In this document: in pieces, positions 28,375-36,826 of the stretch
Layout of the letters: every line of letters starts with the position of its first letter
How positions within the stretch are numbered: the first letter of the stretch is position 1
NCBI GenBank assembly: GCA_942491465.1
Contig: CALOBA010000064.1
Location: 62,001 to 126,000 of the forward strand
Origin: CALOBA01 sp942491465
Lineage (GTDB): Bacteria > Pseudomonadota > Gammaproteobacteria > Chromatiales > Chromatiaceae
DNA length: 64,000 bases
Direction of reading: 5' to 3'
The notes under the pieces: model-generated
The model's input: only the letters and a program-made list of their open reading frames with translations
Database searches by the model: none
Told to the model about the DNA's origin: nothing
Program-made: the position numbers and the translations under genes

Positions 28375-28657
28375 TGCCGACGCGCCCAAGCCGCAGCATC
28401 AGTGGCGGCGGCGCGAGCGGCCCCTGCGTCTGGAGCGGCGGTTCGAACTCCCCGACTACGACGCCGTTTCGGCATTCATCGAGCGCACCGGGGCGCTGTC
28501 CGAGGCCACCGGGATCTATCCCAATCTGAGCTTCGGTCGCACCCATGCGAGCATGACCCTGTTCGCCGATGAGGCCACCGGCACCCTGACGCCGGAGGTC
28601 GAAGCCTTTGCCCGGGAGGTCGACGCCCTGCTCGACTCCCCAACCGCTCCGGAGTAA
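28361..28657 (+). CDS. acRAF, pterin dehydratase-like RuBisCO assembly factor
   Basis: 98 residues from a GTG at 28361, which has GGAG 10 bases upstream and overlaps the ferritin gene by 14 bases. The fold is that of pterin-4a-carbinolamine dehydratase: LERRFELPDYDAVSAFIERTGALSEATGIYPNLSFGRTHASMTLF-like, though the catalytic histidine pair of the true dehydratase is not obvious. In alpha-carboxysome operons this protein acts as a RuBisCO assembly chaperone. Position after the ferritin-like gene is the normal one. Confidence 0.88.
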   Translation: MPTSDADAPKPQHQWRRRERPLRLERRFELPDYDAVSAFIERTGALSEATGIYPNLSFGRTHASMTLFADEATGTLTPEVEAFAREVDALLDSPTAPE

Positions 28658-28665
28658 CGCCCCCG

Positions 28666-28884
28666 ATGAGTGAGCCCACCACCCCGGTCGACGCCGGTAC
28701 CGCAGCGCCCGCCCCAGAGCCCGCAGCGGCGCCGAGCGCGGCGCCGGCAGCAACGCCCCGCCCGAAGGCCAAGGCGACCCGGTCGCGCCCGGCCTCCCGC
28801 AAGACGACTCCACGCGCCAAGCCCGCCGCCGTGGTGGCGAGCGTCGACGCCTACCAGTTCGGGCGTCGGGTCTGGCCGGACTAG
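28666..28884 (+). CDS. Short disordered protein, candidate carboxysome positioning protein McdB
   Basis: 72 residues, first 55 of them Ala/Pro/Lys/Arg/Thr and surely disordered, then an ordered tail VASVDAYQFGRRVWPD with a near-terminal tryptophan. It starts 8 bases after the acRAF stop. Alpha-type McdB proteins are short, disordered, encoded at this place of the operon and, as I recall, carry a conserved tryptophan at the C-terminus. No McdA (ParA ATPase) gene is here, although it usually sits beside McdB. The call is an inference from position, composition and tail. Confidence 0.6.
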   Translation: MSEPTTPVDAGTAAPAPEPAAAPSAAPAATPRPKAKATRSRPASRKTTPRAKPAAVVASVDAYQFGRRVWPD

Positions 28885-29019
28885 GCGCCGCGGGACGAAG
28901 CGACGCGGCGGTGACGGGCGCTCACTGCGGTTCGCCGTCTGGCAGGATGCACGCACAGCGCGTATCATCGCCGATTTGGCCAGCCGGCCAACGGCCCGAC
29001 ACCGAGGAGGGTTGAGCCC

Positions 29020-30081
29020 ATGGCAGGCCGACCCCCGAAGGGCGACCCGCGGGCCGCCCAGCGATATAGCGCGATGCCCGACCACGCCAGCGGGCGCCGT
29101 AGCGCGCCAAGCGCCGGTGCCGACTACCTGATCCGCCACTGCACCCTGCGCCAGCTCCAGCTGCTGGAGGCGATCGTTCGCCTGGGCAGCTTCACCCGCG
29201 CCGCCGAGGAACTGTTCCTGACCCAGCCGACGGTCTCGATGCAGATCAAGAAGCTGGCGGATGCCGTCGGCACGCCGCTGTTCAAGCACGTCGGCCGCCG
29301 CGTAGAGCCCACCGATGCCGGGCGCGAGGTCCACGCCGCCTGTCGCGACATCCTCGGCACGCTGTCCAACCTCGAGATCACGCTCGCCGACCTCAAGGGC
29401 CTACGTCGGGGCCGCCTGCGTCTTGGCGTCATCACCACGGCCAAGTATGTCGCCCCGGAGATCCTCGGCGCCTTCTCCGAGGCCTACCCCGGGATCGATG
29501 TCTCGCTGAAGGTCACCAACCGCGACCGCATCATCGAACGACTGAACGCCAACGACGACGACATCTACGTCTGCGGTCGGCTCGATGAGCTGAAGGACGA
29601 GGTCGAGAGCATCTCCTTCGCGCCCAATCCTCTGGTGCTGGTGGCGCGCTCCGATCACCCGCTGGCACGGGAGCGCAACATCCCCATCCAGCGGCTGGCC
29701 GATGAGCTGTTCCTGCTGCGCGAGCCGGGCTCCGGCATCCGCGACTCCATGCTCGCCCGCCTGGCCGAGGGGGGCGTGACCCCGCGGGTGCGCATGCAGC
29801 TCGGCAGCAACGAGGCCATCAAGCACGCCATCGTCGGCGGTCTCGGCATCGCCGTGCTGTCGTTGCACTCCCTGGTGCTGGAAAGCAGCGGCGATCGGCT
29901 GACGCTGCTCGATGTCGAGGGCTTCCCGATCGTCGGTCAGTGGCACCTGGTCTATCCGCGCAACCGCGAGCTGTCGCTGGTGGCGCGCACCTTCCTCGAG
30001 TTCGCCGTCGACAGCGGACCCCAGATCCGCGAGCAGCTCGACGCGGCCCACGACGCCTTCGCCCGCAACCGGCCGGCCTAA
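29020..30081 (+). CDS. cbbR: LysR-type regulator, probable CbbR
   Basis: 353 residues from the ATG at 29020 with GAGGAGG 9 bases upstream. An unusual 35-residue polar N-terminal extension precedes the HTH (LQLLEAIVRLGSFTRAAEELFLTQPTVSMQIKKL-like; 37-100). The effector domain carries ITTAKYVAPEILGAFSEAYPG and VTNRDRIIERLNANDDDIYVCG, typical CbbR wording. CbbR activates RuBisCO operons in response to metabolites such as RuBP or NADPH. Here it is co-directional at the 3' end, not divergent from cbbL as is usual. A MITE-like repeat begins 6 bases after its stop. Confidence 0.92.
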   Translation: MAGRPPKGDPRAAQRYSAMPDHASGRRSAPSAGADYLIRHCTLRQLQLLEAIVRLGSFTRAAEELFLTQPTVSMQIKKLADAVGTPLFKHVGRRVEPTDAGREVHAACRDILGTLSNLEITLADLKGLRRGRLRLGVITTAKYVAPEILGAFSEAYPGIDVSLKVTNRDRIIERLNANDDDIYVCGRLDELKDEVESISFAPNPLVLVARSDHPLARERNIPIQRLADELFLLREPGSGIRDSMLARLAEGGVTPRVRMQLGSNEAIKHAIVGGLGIAVLSLHSLVLESSGDRLTLLDVEGFPIVGQWHLVYPRNRELSLVARTFLEFAVDSGPQIREQLDAAHDAFARNRPA

Positions 30082-30086
30082 GTCAA

Positions 30087-30175
30087 GGTTCAGAAACAAG
30101 TGGTGCAGACGCAACCATGAAACGGCCAACCCAAAGGCACCGCGAGCGGGCGTCTGAACCACTTGTTTCTGAACC
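30087..30175. mobile_element. 89-bp MITE-like element, copy 1
   Basis: Ends GGTTCAGAAACAAGTGG and CCACTTGTTTCTGAACC are perfect 17-bp inverted repeats, continued inward by CAGACGC/GCGTCTG. A second copy in reverse orientation lies at 56004-56092, about 89 percent identical over the shared 94 bases including an adjacent GATCC. Each fits between genes. No coding capacity and no clear target duplication. Confidence 0.85.
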
Positions 30176-30221
30176 GATCCTAAGCCGCGCCGCCACCGGG
30201 CCTTCGCAGCAGGCAGATACC

Positions 30222-31379
30222 ATGACGGATCGCTATCCCTATCCCGTTGCCCGTATCGGCATCATCGGCGGCGGCCAGCTCGGGCGCATGATGGTCCGCG
30301 CGGCCAAGAAGCTCGGCTGCACCTCCTGTGTGCTCGATCCGCAGCTCAACTCCCCGGCCGGCCAGCTCTCCGGCCACCAGATCGTCGGCAACTACCACGA
30401 CCCGGCGGCCCTGCGCGAGCTGGTGGAGGCCTGCGATGTCACCACCTTCGACATCGAGGACATCGACACCGATGTGCTCGCCGCGCTGGCGGACGAGGGG
30501 CATCGCATCTTCCCGTCGCCGGCCCTGCTCGCCGATGTGCAGGACAAGCTGCGCCAAAAGCGGGTGCTGGCCGCCGCCGGTATCCCGGGGGCGGACTTCG
30601 AGGCGATGGCCGCGCCCGACGCCGAACAATGCGCGCGCTTCGGCTATCCGCTGGTGCAGAAGGCGCGCCGCGGCGGCTACGACGGCCGCGGCGTGCAGGT
30701 CATGCGCGGGCCGGACGACTTTGCCCGCCATCTGCCGGTGCCGTCGCTGATCGAGCGCTTCGTCACCGCCGACAAGGAGCTGGCGGTGATGGTGGCCCGC
30801 GGCCAGGATGGTGAAGCGCGCTGCTATCCGGCGGTGGAGATGTGCGTCCGCGGCGAGCAGAACATCCTCGACATGCTGCTGGCGCCGGCGCGAATCGATG
30901 CCGCCACGGCGCAGGCCGCTCAGGCGCTTGCCGTGCGTGCCGTCGAGGCCCTCAGGGGCGTCGGCATCTTCGGTGTCGAGCTGTTCCTGACCGCGGGCGG
31001 GGAGCTGCTGGTCAACGAGATCGCCCCGCGCACCCACAACTCCGGCCACTACACCATCGAGGCCTGCCTGACCGATCAGTTCGAGCAGCACCTGCGCGCC
31101 ATCACCGGCCTGCCCCTGGGCAGTACCGAGCTGCTCTGCCCGGCGGCCATGATCAATCTGCTCGGGGCCGAAGGCCACAGCGGCCGGCCGGTCATCCTCG
31201 GTCTGCGTGCGGCGCTCGCCATCCCCGGCGTTTCCGTGCACATCTATGGCAAGGCGGCCAGCCGGCCCCATCGTAAGATGGGCCACGTCACCGTGCTCGA
31301 TAGCGACATCACCAGCGCCCGAGCCAAGGCCGAGCAGGTCCGCGACCTGATCGAGATCTCCGCAGAGGACCATCCATGA
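30222..31379 (+). CDS. purK: N5-carboxyaminoimidazole ribonucleotide synthase
   Basis: 385 residues from the ATG at 30222 (MTDRYPYPVARIGIIGGGQLGRMM); upstream codons belong to the MITE. ATP-grasp enzyme that joins bicarbonate to AIR in purine synthesis. N-terminal GGGQLGRM, ATP-grasp core FGYPLVQKARRGGYDGRGVQ and metal site FLTAGGELLVNEIAPRTHNSGHYT are complete. It overlaps purE by 4 bases (ATGA), so translation is coupled. The order purK-purE is reversed from enterics. Confidence 0.96.
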   Translation: MTDRYPYPVARIGIIGGGQLGRMMVRAAKKLGCTSCVLDPQLNSPAGQLSGHQIVGNYHDPAALRELVEACDVTTFDIEDIDTDVLAALADEGHRIFPSPALLADVQDKLRQKRVLAAAGIPGADFEAMAAPDAEQCARFGYPLVQKARRGGYDGRGVQVMRGPDDFARHLPVPSLIERFVTADKELAVMVARGQDGEARCYPAVEMCVRGEQNILDMLLAPARIDAATAQAAQALAVRAVEALRGVGIFGVELFLTAGGELLVNEIAPRTHNSGHYTIEACLTDQFEQHLRAITGLPLGSTELLCPAAMINLLGAEGHSGRPVILGLRAALAIPGVSVHIYGKAASRPHRKMGHVTVLDSDITSARAKAEQVRDLIEISAEDHP

Positions 31380-31933
31380 GCTACCAGCCCCCCCAGCACT
31401 CCCCTCAGCAGCCGGCCCTGGTCGGCATCATCATGGGCAGCGACTCCGACCTGCCGGTCATGCAGGCCGCCGCCGACGCCCTCGATGAGCTCCAGGTCCC
31501 CTATGAGCTGACCATCGTCTCCGCCCATCGCACCCCGCGGCGTCTCTTCGACTATGCCGAGCAGGCTGCCGGGCGTGGGCTCGCCGTCATCGTCGCCGGC
31601 GCCGGCGGTGCGGCCCATCTGCCGGGCATGGTCGCCGCCATCACGCCGTTGCCGGTCATCGGCGTGCCGGTCAAGAGCCGCGCCTTGGGCGGCCAGGACT
31701 CGCTGCTGTCCATCGTGCAGATGCCCGCGGGTGTGCCGGTGGCATCGGTCGCCATCGACGGTGCCCGCAATGCCGGCCTGCTCGCCGCCCAGATCGTCGC
31801 CACCGCCGATCCCAAGCTGCGCCGACGCATCATCGAATTCAAGCGCCAACTCGAGCAGCAGGTCCTGGACAAGGCCGCCGGGGTCGAGGCCCGAGAGATC
31901 ACCGCCGAGACCGTGCGCGCGCGCCAACGCTAG
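31376..31933 (+). CDS. purE: N5-CAIR mutase, class I
   Basis: 185 residues. It moves the carboxyl group of N5-CAIR to give CAIR, the step after PurK. Signature GIIMGSDSDLPVMQAAADAL, SAHRTPRRLFDYAEQA with the catalytic histidine, and GAGGAAHLPGMVAA are present. A 10-residue Pro/Gln-rich N-terminal lead precedes the core, and the C-terminus has an extra helix with EITAETVRARQR. The ATG overlaps the purK stop as ATGA. Confidence 0.96.
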   Translation: MSYQPPQHSPQQPALVGIIMGSDSDLPVMQAAADALDELQVPYELTIVSAHRTPRRLFDYAEQAAGRGLAVIVAGAGGAAHLPGMVAAITPLPVIGVPVKSRALGGQDSLLSIVQMPAGVPVASVAIDGARNAGLLAAQIVATADPKLRRRIIEFKRQLEQQVLDKAAGVEAREITAETVRARQR

Positions 31934-31951
31934 TCGCCGCGCCCGGCCCCC

Positions 31952-32674
31952 ATGACCAAATCCCGCAAGGATCTCCAGGCTCCGGCGTCCGCGCTCGAGG
32001 TGGATGCCTTCCTGGCCCAGGTGCGCGCGACGCCGCCGCCGCGCCCGGGTGCGCGGGGCCGGCTGATCTTCGCCATGGACGCCACCGCGAGCCGGGAGCC
32101 GACCTGGGATCGCGCGGCCCAGATCCAGGCCACCATGTTCCAGGAGACGCAGGCGCTTGGCGGACTCGAGGTCCAACTCGCCTGGTACCGCGGCTTTGGT
32201 GAATTCGATGCCTCCCCCTGGTGCGCCGATGCCGAGCAGCTGCTGGCGCGGATGACCCGGGTCCACTGCGCCGCCGGATTGACGCAGATCGGCCGGCTGC
32301 TGAACCATGCCGCCGACGAGGCCGGGCGTGGCCCGGTGCATGCGCTGGTCTTCGTCGGCGATTGCATGGAGGAGGACCTGGACGCGCTGGCGGGTGCCGC
32401 CGGTCGGCTCGGCCTGCTCGGCGTCCCCGCCTTCGTCTTCCAAGAGGGCGGCGACCCCGTTGCCGAGCGCGCCTTTCGCGACATCGCCCGCCTCTCCGGC
32501 GGCGCCTGGTGCCCGTTCGACGCCAACAGCCCGCAGCTGCTCAAGGACCTGCTCAGCGCCGTGGCGGTGTTTGCCGCCGGGGGCCGCAAGGCGCTGGAGG
32601 CCTTCGGACGCCGCCGCGGCGGTCCCGTAAGGCAGCTCACCCACCAGCTTGGGCGTCGCCGGCGCGGCGATTAG
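31952..32674 (+). CDS. VWA-like hypothetical protein
   Basis: 240 residues, starting 18 bases after purE. The segment RLIFAMDATASREPTWD resembles a VWA domain MIDAS in which DxSxS is replaced by DATAS, and ALVFVGDCMEEDLDAL provides the later acidic loop. The C-terminus is basic (RRRGGPVR, GRRRRGD). No signal peptide. A membrane DnaJ-like gene follows by 35 bases; the same two genes occur side by side in other proteobacteria as far as I recall. Partner and function unknown. Confidence 0.7.
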   Translation: MTKSRKDLQAPASALEVDAFLAQVRATPPPRPGARGRLIFAMDATASREPTWDRAAQIQATMFQETQALGGLEVQLAWYRGFGEFDASPWCADAEQLLARMTRVHCAAGLTQIGRLLNHAADEAGRGPVHALVFVGDCMEEDLDALAGAAGRLGLLGVPAFVFQEGGDPVAERAFRDIARLSGGAWCPFDANSPQLLKDLLSAVAVFAAGGRKALEAFGRRRGGPVRQLTHQLGRRRRGD

Positions 32675-32709
32675 TGCACCGCTTCAGCCAGACCGCGACC
32701 ACCTGAACC

Positions 32710-33444
32710 ATGGGCCGATTGCTGCTGCTGATCCCCATCGTCATCCTGATGCTGTTGTTCCTGCATTGGTATCGCAGGACGCCGCCGCAGCGGGTCGGCG
32801 CGGTGTTGCGCAAGGCGCTGCTGTGGGGGACGGTCGGGCTGCTGCTGCTGGCGGTGCTGACCGGGCGGCTGAACCCGCTGTTTGCGGCCCTGGCGGCGGC
32901 GCTCCCGGTGCTGATGCGACTGCTGCACCTGCTGCGGATGCTGCCGCTGCTGCAACACCTGCTGGGGCAGCTCGGGCTTGGCGGCGGGGCCGGCGGCGGC
33001 GCCGGGGCGTCGGCGATCCGCACCCGCTATCTGGACATGCAGCTCGACCACGCCAGCGGTCGTATGGACGGCAGCGTGTTGGAGGGGCCGTTCGCCGGTC
33101 GCCGGCTTTCCGATCTGACGCTGGACCAGCTGTTGCGGATGCTGGAGCTCTACCAGGACAGCGATGCGCGCTCCGCCGCAGTGCTGCAGGCCTATCTGGA
33201 CCGGGAGCACGGCGAGGACTGGCGCGAGCAGACCGCAGCGGGGACGCAGGCGCAGCCTCCGATTGGCGGGCCGCTCTCGCGCGAGGACGCCTACAGCATC
33301 CTCGGGCTTGAGCCGGGCGCCGACGACGACGCCGTCCGCGCCGCCCACCGCCGGCTGATGCAGAAGCTGCACCCGGACCGCGGCGGCTCGGACTATCTGG
33401 CCGCCCAGATCAACGCCGCCAAGGAGCGGTTGCTGGGCGGGTAG
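32710..33444 (+). CDS. Membrane-anchored DnaJ domain protein
   Basis: 244 residues. An N-terminal membrane helix (LLLLIPIVILMLLFLHW), a second hydrophobic stretch (LLWGTVGLLLLAVL), a Gly/Ala linker, and a C-terminal J domain (about 195-244: EDAYSILGLEPGADDDAVRAAH) with the HPD motif in KLHPDRGGSDY. The J domain is at the C-terminus and in the DjlA/Tim14-like style, so it should recruit DnaK to the membrane. Likely operon with the VWA-like gene and purKE. Confidence 0.85.
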   Translation: MGRLLLLIPIVILMLLFLHWYRRTPPQRVGAVLRKALLWGTVGLLLLAVLTGRLNPLFAALAAALPVLMRLLHLLRMLPLLQHLLGQLGLGGGAGGGAGASAIRTRYLDMQLDHASGRMDGSVLEGPFAGRRLSDLTLDQLLRMLELYQDSDARSAAVLQAYLDREHGEDWREQTAAGTQAQPPIGGPLSREDAYSILGLEPGADDDAVRAAHRRLMQKLHPDRGGSDYLAAQINAAKERLLGG

Positions 33445-33481
33445 CCCGACGCGGCGCCGCACGCAAACTGCCTGAAGGAGA

Positions 33482-33913
33482 TCAGCGCGTGATGTCGTGA
33501 TGGCCCAGCTCCCAGCCTTGGGCGCGATAGTGCGCCCAGCGTTGGCGGGCGGCTTGGAGCACGGCCGGGTCGGGGTCCAGGGGCTCGCAGAGGCGCTCGA
33601 AGCGCGCCGCGAACGGGGGCGGGGCCAGGTCCAGGTTGATCAGGACCTGGCAGCGGTCCTCGGGGCTGCCGTCGGGGCTGATCACCACCGGCGTCAGCGC
33701 GGGGTCGGTGGCGCTGATCAGCCCGTGGGGGATGAAGCTGTCCTCGCGGAAGGTCCACAGCAGCTCGTCGAGCCGCCCGGCCAGCCCACGGTCGGGGCAA
33801 TGGATCAGGATCTGTCGCCCCGCGCCGAGGATGCGCTCCACCAGCCGGCAGCACAGCCGCAGCCGCGCCCCCGGCGGGCCGTTTTTTTGCAGGTAGAAGT
33901 CGACGCGCGGCAT
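33482..33913 (-). CDS. holC: DNA polymerase III chi subunit
   Basis: 143 residues. MPRVDFYLQKNGPPGARLRLCCRLVERIL and ILIHCPDRGLAGRLDELLWTF are the standard HolC pattern. Chi links the clamp loader to single-strand binding protein during lagging-strand synthesis. It lies 51 bases after pepA on the same strand, the usual pepA-holC order of gammaproteobacteria. Confidence 0.95.
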   Translation of the reverse strand: MPRVDFYLQKNGPPGARLRLCCRLVERILGAGRQILIHCPDRGLAGRLDELLWTFREDSFIPHGLISATDPALTPVVISPDGSPEDRCQVLINLDLAPPPFAARFERLCEPLDPDPAVLQAARQRWAHYRAQGWELGHHDITR

Positions 33914-33964
33914 GGTGTCGGTGTTTGCGCTGGTGGTGGGCGGGTCGGAATGCAGTCGCTGCGG

Positions 33965-35473
33965 TTAGCCGTCGGAGGCAACGGCCCCGCTGCGCCGGAT
34001 CAACAGCTCCGAGAGCAGCGCCACCGGGCGGCCGGTGGCGCCCTTCTCCTTGCCGGAGACCCAGGCGGTGCCGGCGATGTCGAGATGCGCCCAGCGCAGC
34101 TTCTTGGTGTAGCGGGCGAGGAAGGCGGCGGCGGTGATGGCGCCGGCGTCGCGCCCGCCGATGTTGGCCATGTCGGCGAAGTTGCTGTCGAGCTGGCTGT
34201 CGTAGTCCTTCCACAGCGGCAGGCGCCAGGCGCGATCGCCGCTGCGCTCGCCGGCGGCCAGCACCTCGGCGGCGAGGGTGTCGTCGTCGGTGAACAGGCC
34301 GGAGGCGTGCCGGCCCAGGGCGACGATGCAGGCGCCGGTCAGCGTCGCCATGTCGAGCACGATCTCGGGCTCGAAGCGCTCGGCGTAGGTCAGGGCATCG
34401 CAGAGGATCAGCCGACCCTCGGCGTCGGTATTGAGGATCTCGATGGTCTGGCCGGACAGGCTGGTGACGATGTCGCCGGGCTTGTTGGCGGCGCCGTCGG
34501 GCAGGTTCTCCGAGGCCGGCACGATGCCGACCACGTTGATGGGCAGCGCCATCTCGGCGATGGCGGCGATGGTGCCGAAGACGCTGGCGCCGCCGCACAT
34601 GTCGTACTTCATCTCGTCCATTTCGGCGGAGGGCTTGATGGAGATGCCGCCGGCGTCGAAGGTGAGCCCCTTGCCCACCAGGGCCACGGGCTTGTCGCCG
34701 TCGCGCCCGCCGAGGTAGTGCATCAGAATCAGCTTGGCGGGCTCGCGGCTGCCGCGGGAGACCGACAGCAGCGCGCCCATCTTCAGCTCCTCCATGGTGT
34801 CCTCGTCGAGCACCTCGGCATGGATACGCTCGTCGGCCGCGGCCATGGCCCGGGCGCGCTCGGCCAGATAGGTGGGGGTGCAGATGTTGCCGGGCAGGTT
34901 GCCTAGGTCCCGGGCCAGATTCATGCCGCTGCCGATGGCGCGCCCATGGGTCGCGGCGGTCTCGGCCGTCTTCGCCTGCGCCTTGTCGCCGAGGTGAATC
35001 CCGATGCCGCGCAGCGGGTCGCGGGCGCTCTCCGGCTGCTTCTTGGTGTGCGCGTAGCGATAGGTGCCGCACTCGGCGGTGGCGGCAATGTGGCGAACGC
35101 ATTGGTAGAGATCCATGCCCTCGGGCAGTGGATCGGGCAGCGTGAATAGGGCATCGGCGGCGCGGGTCTCACCCAGGCGCTTGAAGGCGGCGCCCAGCGC
35201 CTTGTGGAAGCCGCGGCGATCGAACTCCTTGCGCTTGCCCAGGCCGATGAGTAGCACCCGCTCGGCGCTGATGCCGGCCAGATCGTAAAGTAGCAGGCTG
35301 CTGCCGGCCTCGCCGTCGAGGTCGCCGCCCTTGAGCCGCTTGGCGATGATGCCGTCGGCCGCCGCATCGACGGCCGCTACCTCGCCTGAGAGCTTGTGCT
35401 TGGCGAATACGCCGAGGATCAGGCAGGGGGTCTTGGTCTTGGCGGCATCGCCGGTCTTGATCTTGATCTCCAC
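33965..35473 (-). CDS. pepA: Leucyl aminopeptidase (M17)
   Basis: 502 residues, full length. Metal and catalytic residues in VALVGKGLTFDAGG, DMCGGASVFG and the M17 signature NTDAEGRLIL are intact. Cytosolic hexameric Mn/Zn peptidase that removes N-terminal residues from peptides; in enterics also a DNA-binding protein in recombination and regulation. Divergent from lptG, as usual for this pair of loci, but the lptF gene that normally faces it is absent. Confidence 0.97.
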   Translation of the reverse strand: MEIKIKTGDAAKTKTPCLILGVFAKHKLSGEVAAVDAAADGIIAKRLKGGDLDGEAGSSLLLYDLAGISAERVLLIGLGKRKEFDRRGFHKALGAAFKRLGETRAADALFTLPDPLPEGMDLYQCVRHIAATAECGTYRYAHTKKQPESARDPLRGIGIHLGDKAQAKTAETAATHGRAIGSGMNLARDLGNLPGNICTPTYLAERARAMAAADERIHAEVLDEDTMEELKMGALLSVSRGSREPAKLILMHYLGGRDGDKPVALVGKGLTFDAGGISIKPSAEMDEMKYDMCGGASVFGTIAAIAEMALPINVVGIVPASENLPDGAANKPGDIVTSLSGQTIEILNTDAEGRLILCDALTYAERFEPEIVLDMATLTGACIVALGRHASGLFTDDDTLAAEVLAAGERSGDRAWRLPLWKDYDSQLDSNFADMANIGGRDAGAITAAAFLARYTKKLRWAHLDIAGTAWVSGKEKGATGRPVALLSELLIRRSGAVASDG

Positions 35474-35660
35474 GGGTACTCCGGAATGCTGTCGCTGGTG
35501 GATGGGGACGTTGCACGCGTCGGGCCTGTGGGCGTCGACGCGCTGGTGTAAGATTTCGTCTGCCCAAGTCTACCGGAATCTGCACCGGTTTCATCGGGCG
35601 TATCGGGCCGTCGGCATTGGCAGCGGCGGTCAAACCCTATCGCTTCAGCTGGGAGACCGC

Positions 35661-36722
35661 GTGCGGATCATCGATCGCTATCTGGCCCGGGCCGTGTTGG
35701 GCGGCACCTTGCTGACGCTGGCGGTGCTGGCACCATTGCTGGCGTTCTTCCTGCTCGCCGACGAGCTGGATCAGGTGGGTACGGCGCAATATCGGTTCTT
35801 GGATGCGGCGCTGTTCGTCGCCTTGAGCATGCCCCGCTATGTCTACCAGGTCTTCCCCATTGCGACCCTGATCGGGGCCTTGGTCGGCCTCGGCACGCTG
35901 GCCAGCCGCTCGGAGCTGGTGGCCATCCGCGCCGCCGGGGTCTCCATCGGTCGTATCGTGTTCGGCGCGCAGATCGGGGGACTGGTGCTGGCGCTGATCG
36001 CGGTGCTGCTCGGCGAGGTCATCGCGCCGCCGGCGGAGCAGCGGGCGCAGGCCTTGCGGGCGCGGGCCCAGACCGGAGACGTGGTGCAGATGACGGCCTC
36101 GGGCTTTTGGGCCAAGGACGGCGATACCTTTGTCCAGATCCGCGAGATCACCTCGGGCCGGCAGCTCAGCGACATCGATATCTACAAGGTGGAGGGCGAT
36201 GCCCTGCTGGAGGCGACCCATGCCGACGGGGCGCGCTACCGCAACGGTCGTTGGGTGCTCGAAGGTCTGGAGCGCAGCCGCATCAGCGCGGACGGCATCG
36301 AGGTGGAGCGCATGGACGCCGCCGGCTGGAGCTCGCTGCTGAGCCCGCGGCTGCTCAAGGTCATCGTCGTCGAGCCCCATGCATTGCCGGTCTGGGGGCT
36401 GTTCCGCTACATCGCCTTCATGAAGACCAACGGCCAGGATGCCGGGCCCTACGAGGTCGCCTTCTGGGGCAAGATCGTGCACCCGTTCTTAGTGCTGTCG
36501 GTGATCTTCGTGTCGATCCCGGTGCTGCTCGGGTCGGCCCGCAGCAGCGGGCTCGGCGGTCGCATCTTTGCCGGTATCGTGATCGGCATTGCCTTCTATC
36601 TGGTGAGCCGGACGTTCTCGTTTCTCGCCCTGCTCTACCATCTGAACCCCGCACTCGCGGCCTTTACCCCGCCGGTCCTGTTCGTCGCCGCCGCCCTGCT
36701 GCTGCTGCGTCGCGTGGGCTGA
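35661..36722 (+). CDS. lptG: LPS export permease LptG
   Basis: 353 residues from a GTG at 35661 with GGGAG 6 bases upstream. Membrane helices at the N-terminus (LGGTLLTLAVLAPLLAFFLLA) and C-terminus flank a periplasmic domain. LptG rather than LptF is indicated by ASRSELVAIRAAGVS, SGFWAKDGDTFVQI and FMKTNGQDAGPYEVAFWGKI, which align with LptG of enterics. With LptF and LptB it extracts LPS from the inner membrane. No lptF lies upstream; the space to pepA is only 187 bases. Confidence 0.92.
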   Translation: MRIIDRYLARAVLGGTLLTLAVLAPLLAFFLLADELDQVGTAQYRFLDAALFVALSMPRYVYQVFPIATLIGALVGLGTLASRSELVAIRAAGVSIGRIVFGAQIGGLVLALIAVLLGEVIAPPAEQRAQALRARAQTGDVVQMTASGFWAKDGDTFVQIREITSGRQLSDIDIYKVEGDALLEATHADGARYRNGRWVLEGLERSRISADGIEVERMDAAGWSSLLSPRLLKVIVVEPHALPVWGLFRYIAFMKTNGQDAGPYEVAFWGKIVHPFLVLSVIFVSIPVLLGSARSSGLGGRIFAGIVIGIAFYLVSRTFSFLALLYHLNPALAAFTPPVLFVAAALLLLRRVG

Positions 36723-36724
36723 AC

Positions 36725-36812
36725 CTAGTGCACCGCTGCGGAAGTCCCAAGACCGCCGGCATGCCCACTCGGTGCTGCGGGCGGTCTCGGAATTTTCGCG
36801 GCAAAGCACTAG
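36725..36812. repeat. 88-bp imperfect palindrome with CTAGTGC ends
   Basis: The outer 33 bases of each side are complementary at about two thirds to three quarters of positions: CTAGTGC/GCACTAG at the tips and AGACCGCC/GGCGGTCT inside. It fills the gap between convergent lptG and lhr. It may be a MITE relic or a bidirectional terminator. A 12-base match to its left end (TAGTGCACCGCT) occurs at about 32672. Confidence 0.6.
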
Positions 36813-36826
36813 AAGGGCAGTGGACC

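Noticed and set aside
30222..31933. purK-purE as part of the CO2-concentrating system
   Set aside because: PurK uses bicarbonate, but these are ordinary purine genes; closeness to the carboxysome is not evidence of a shared role.
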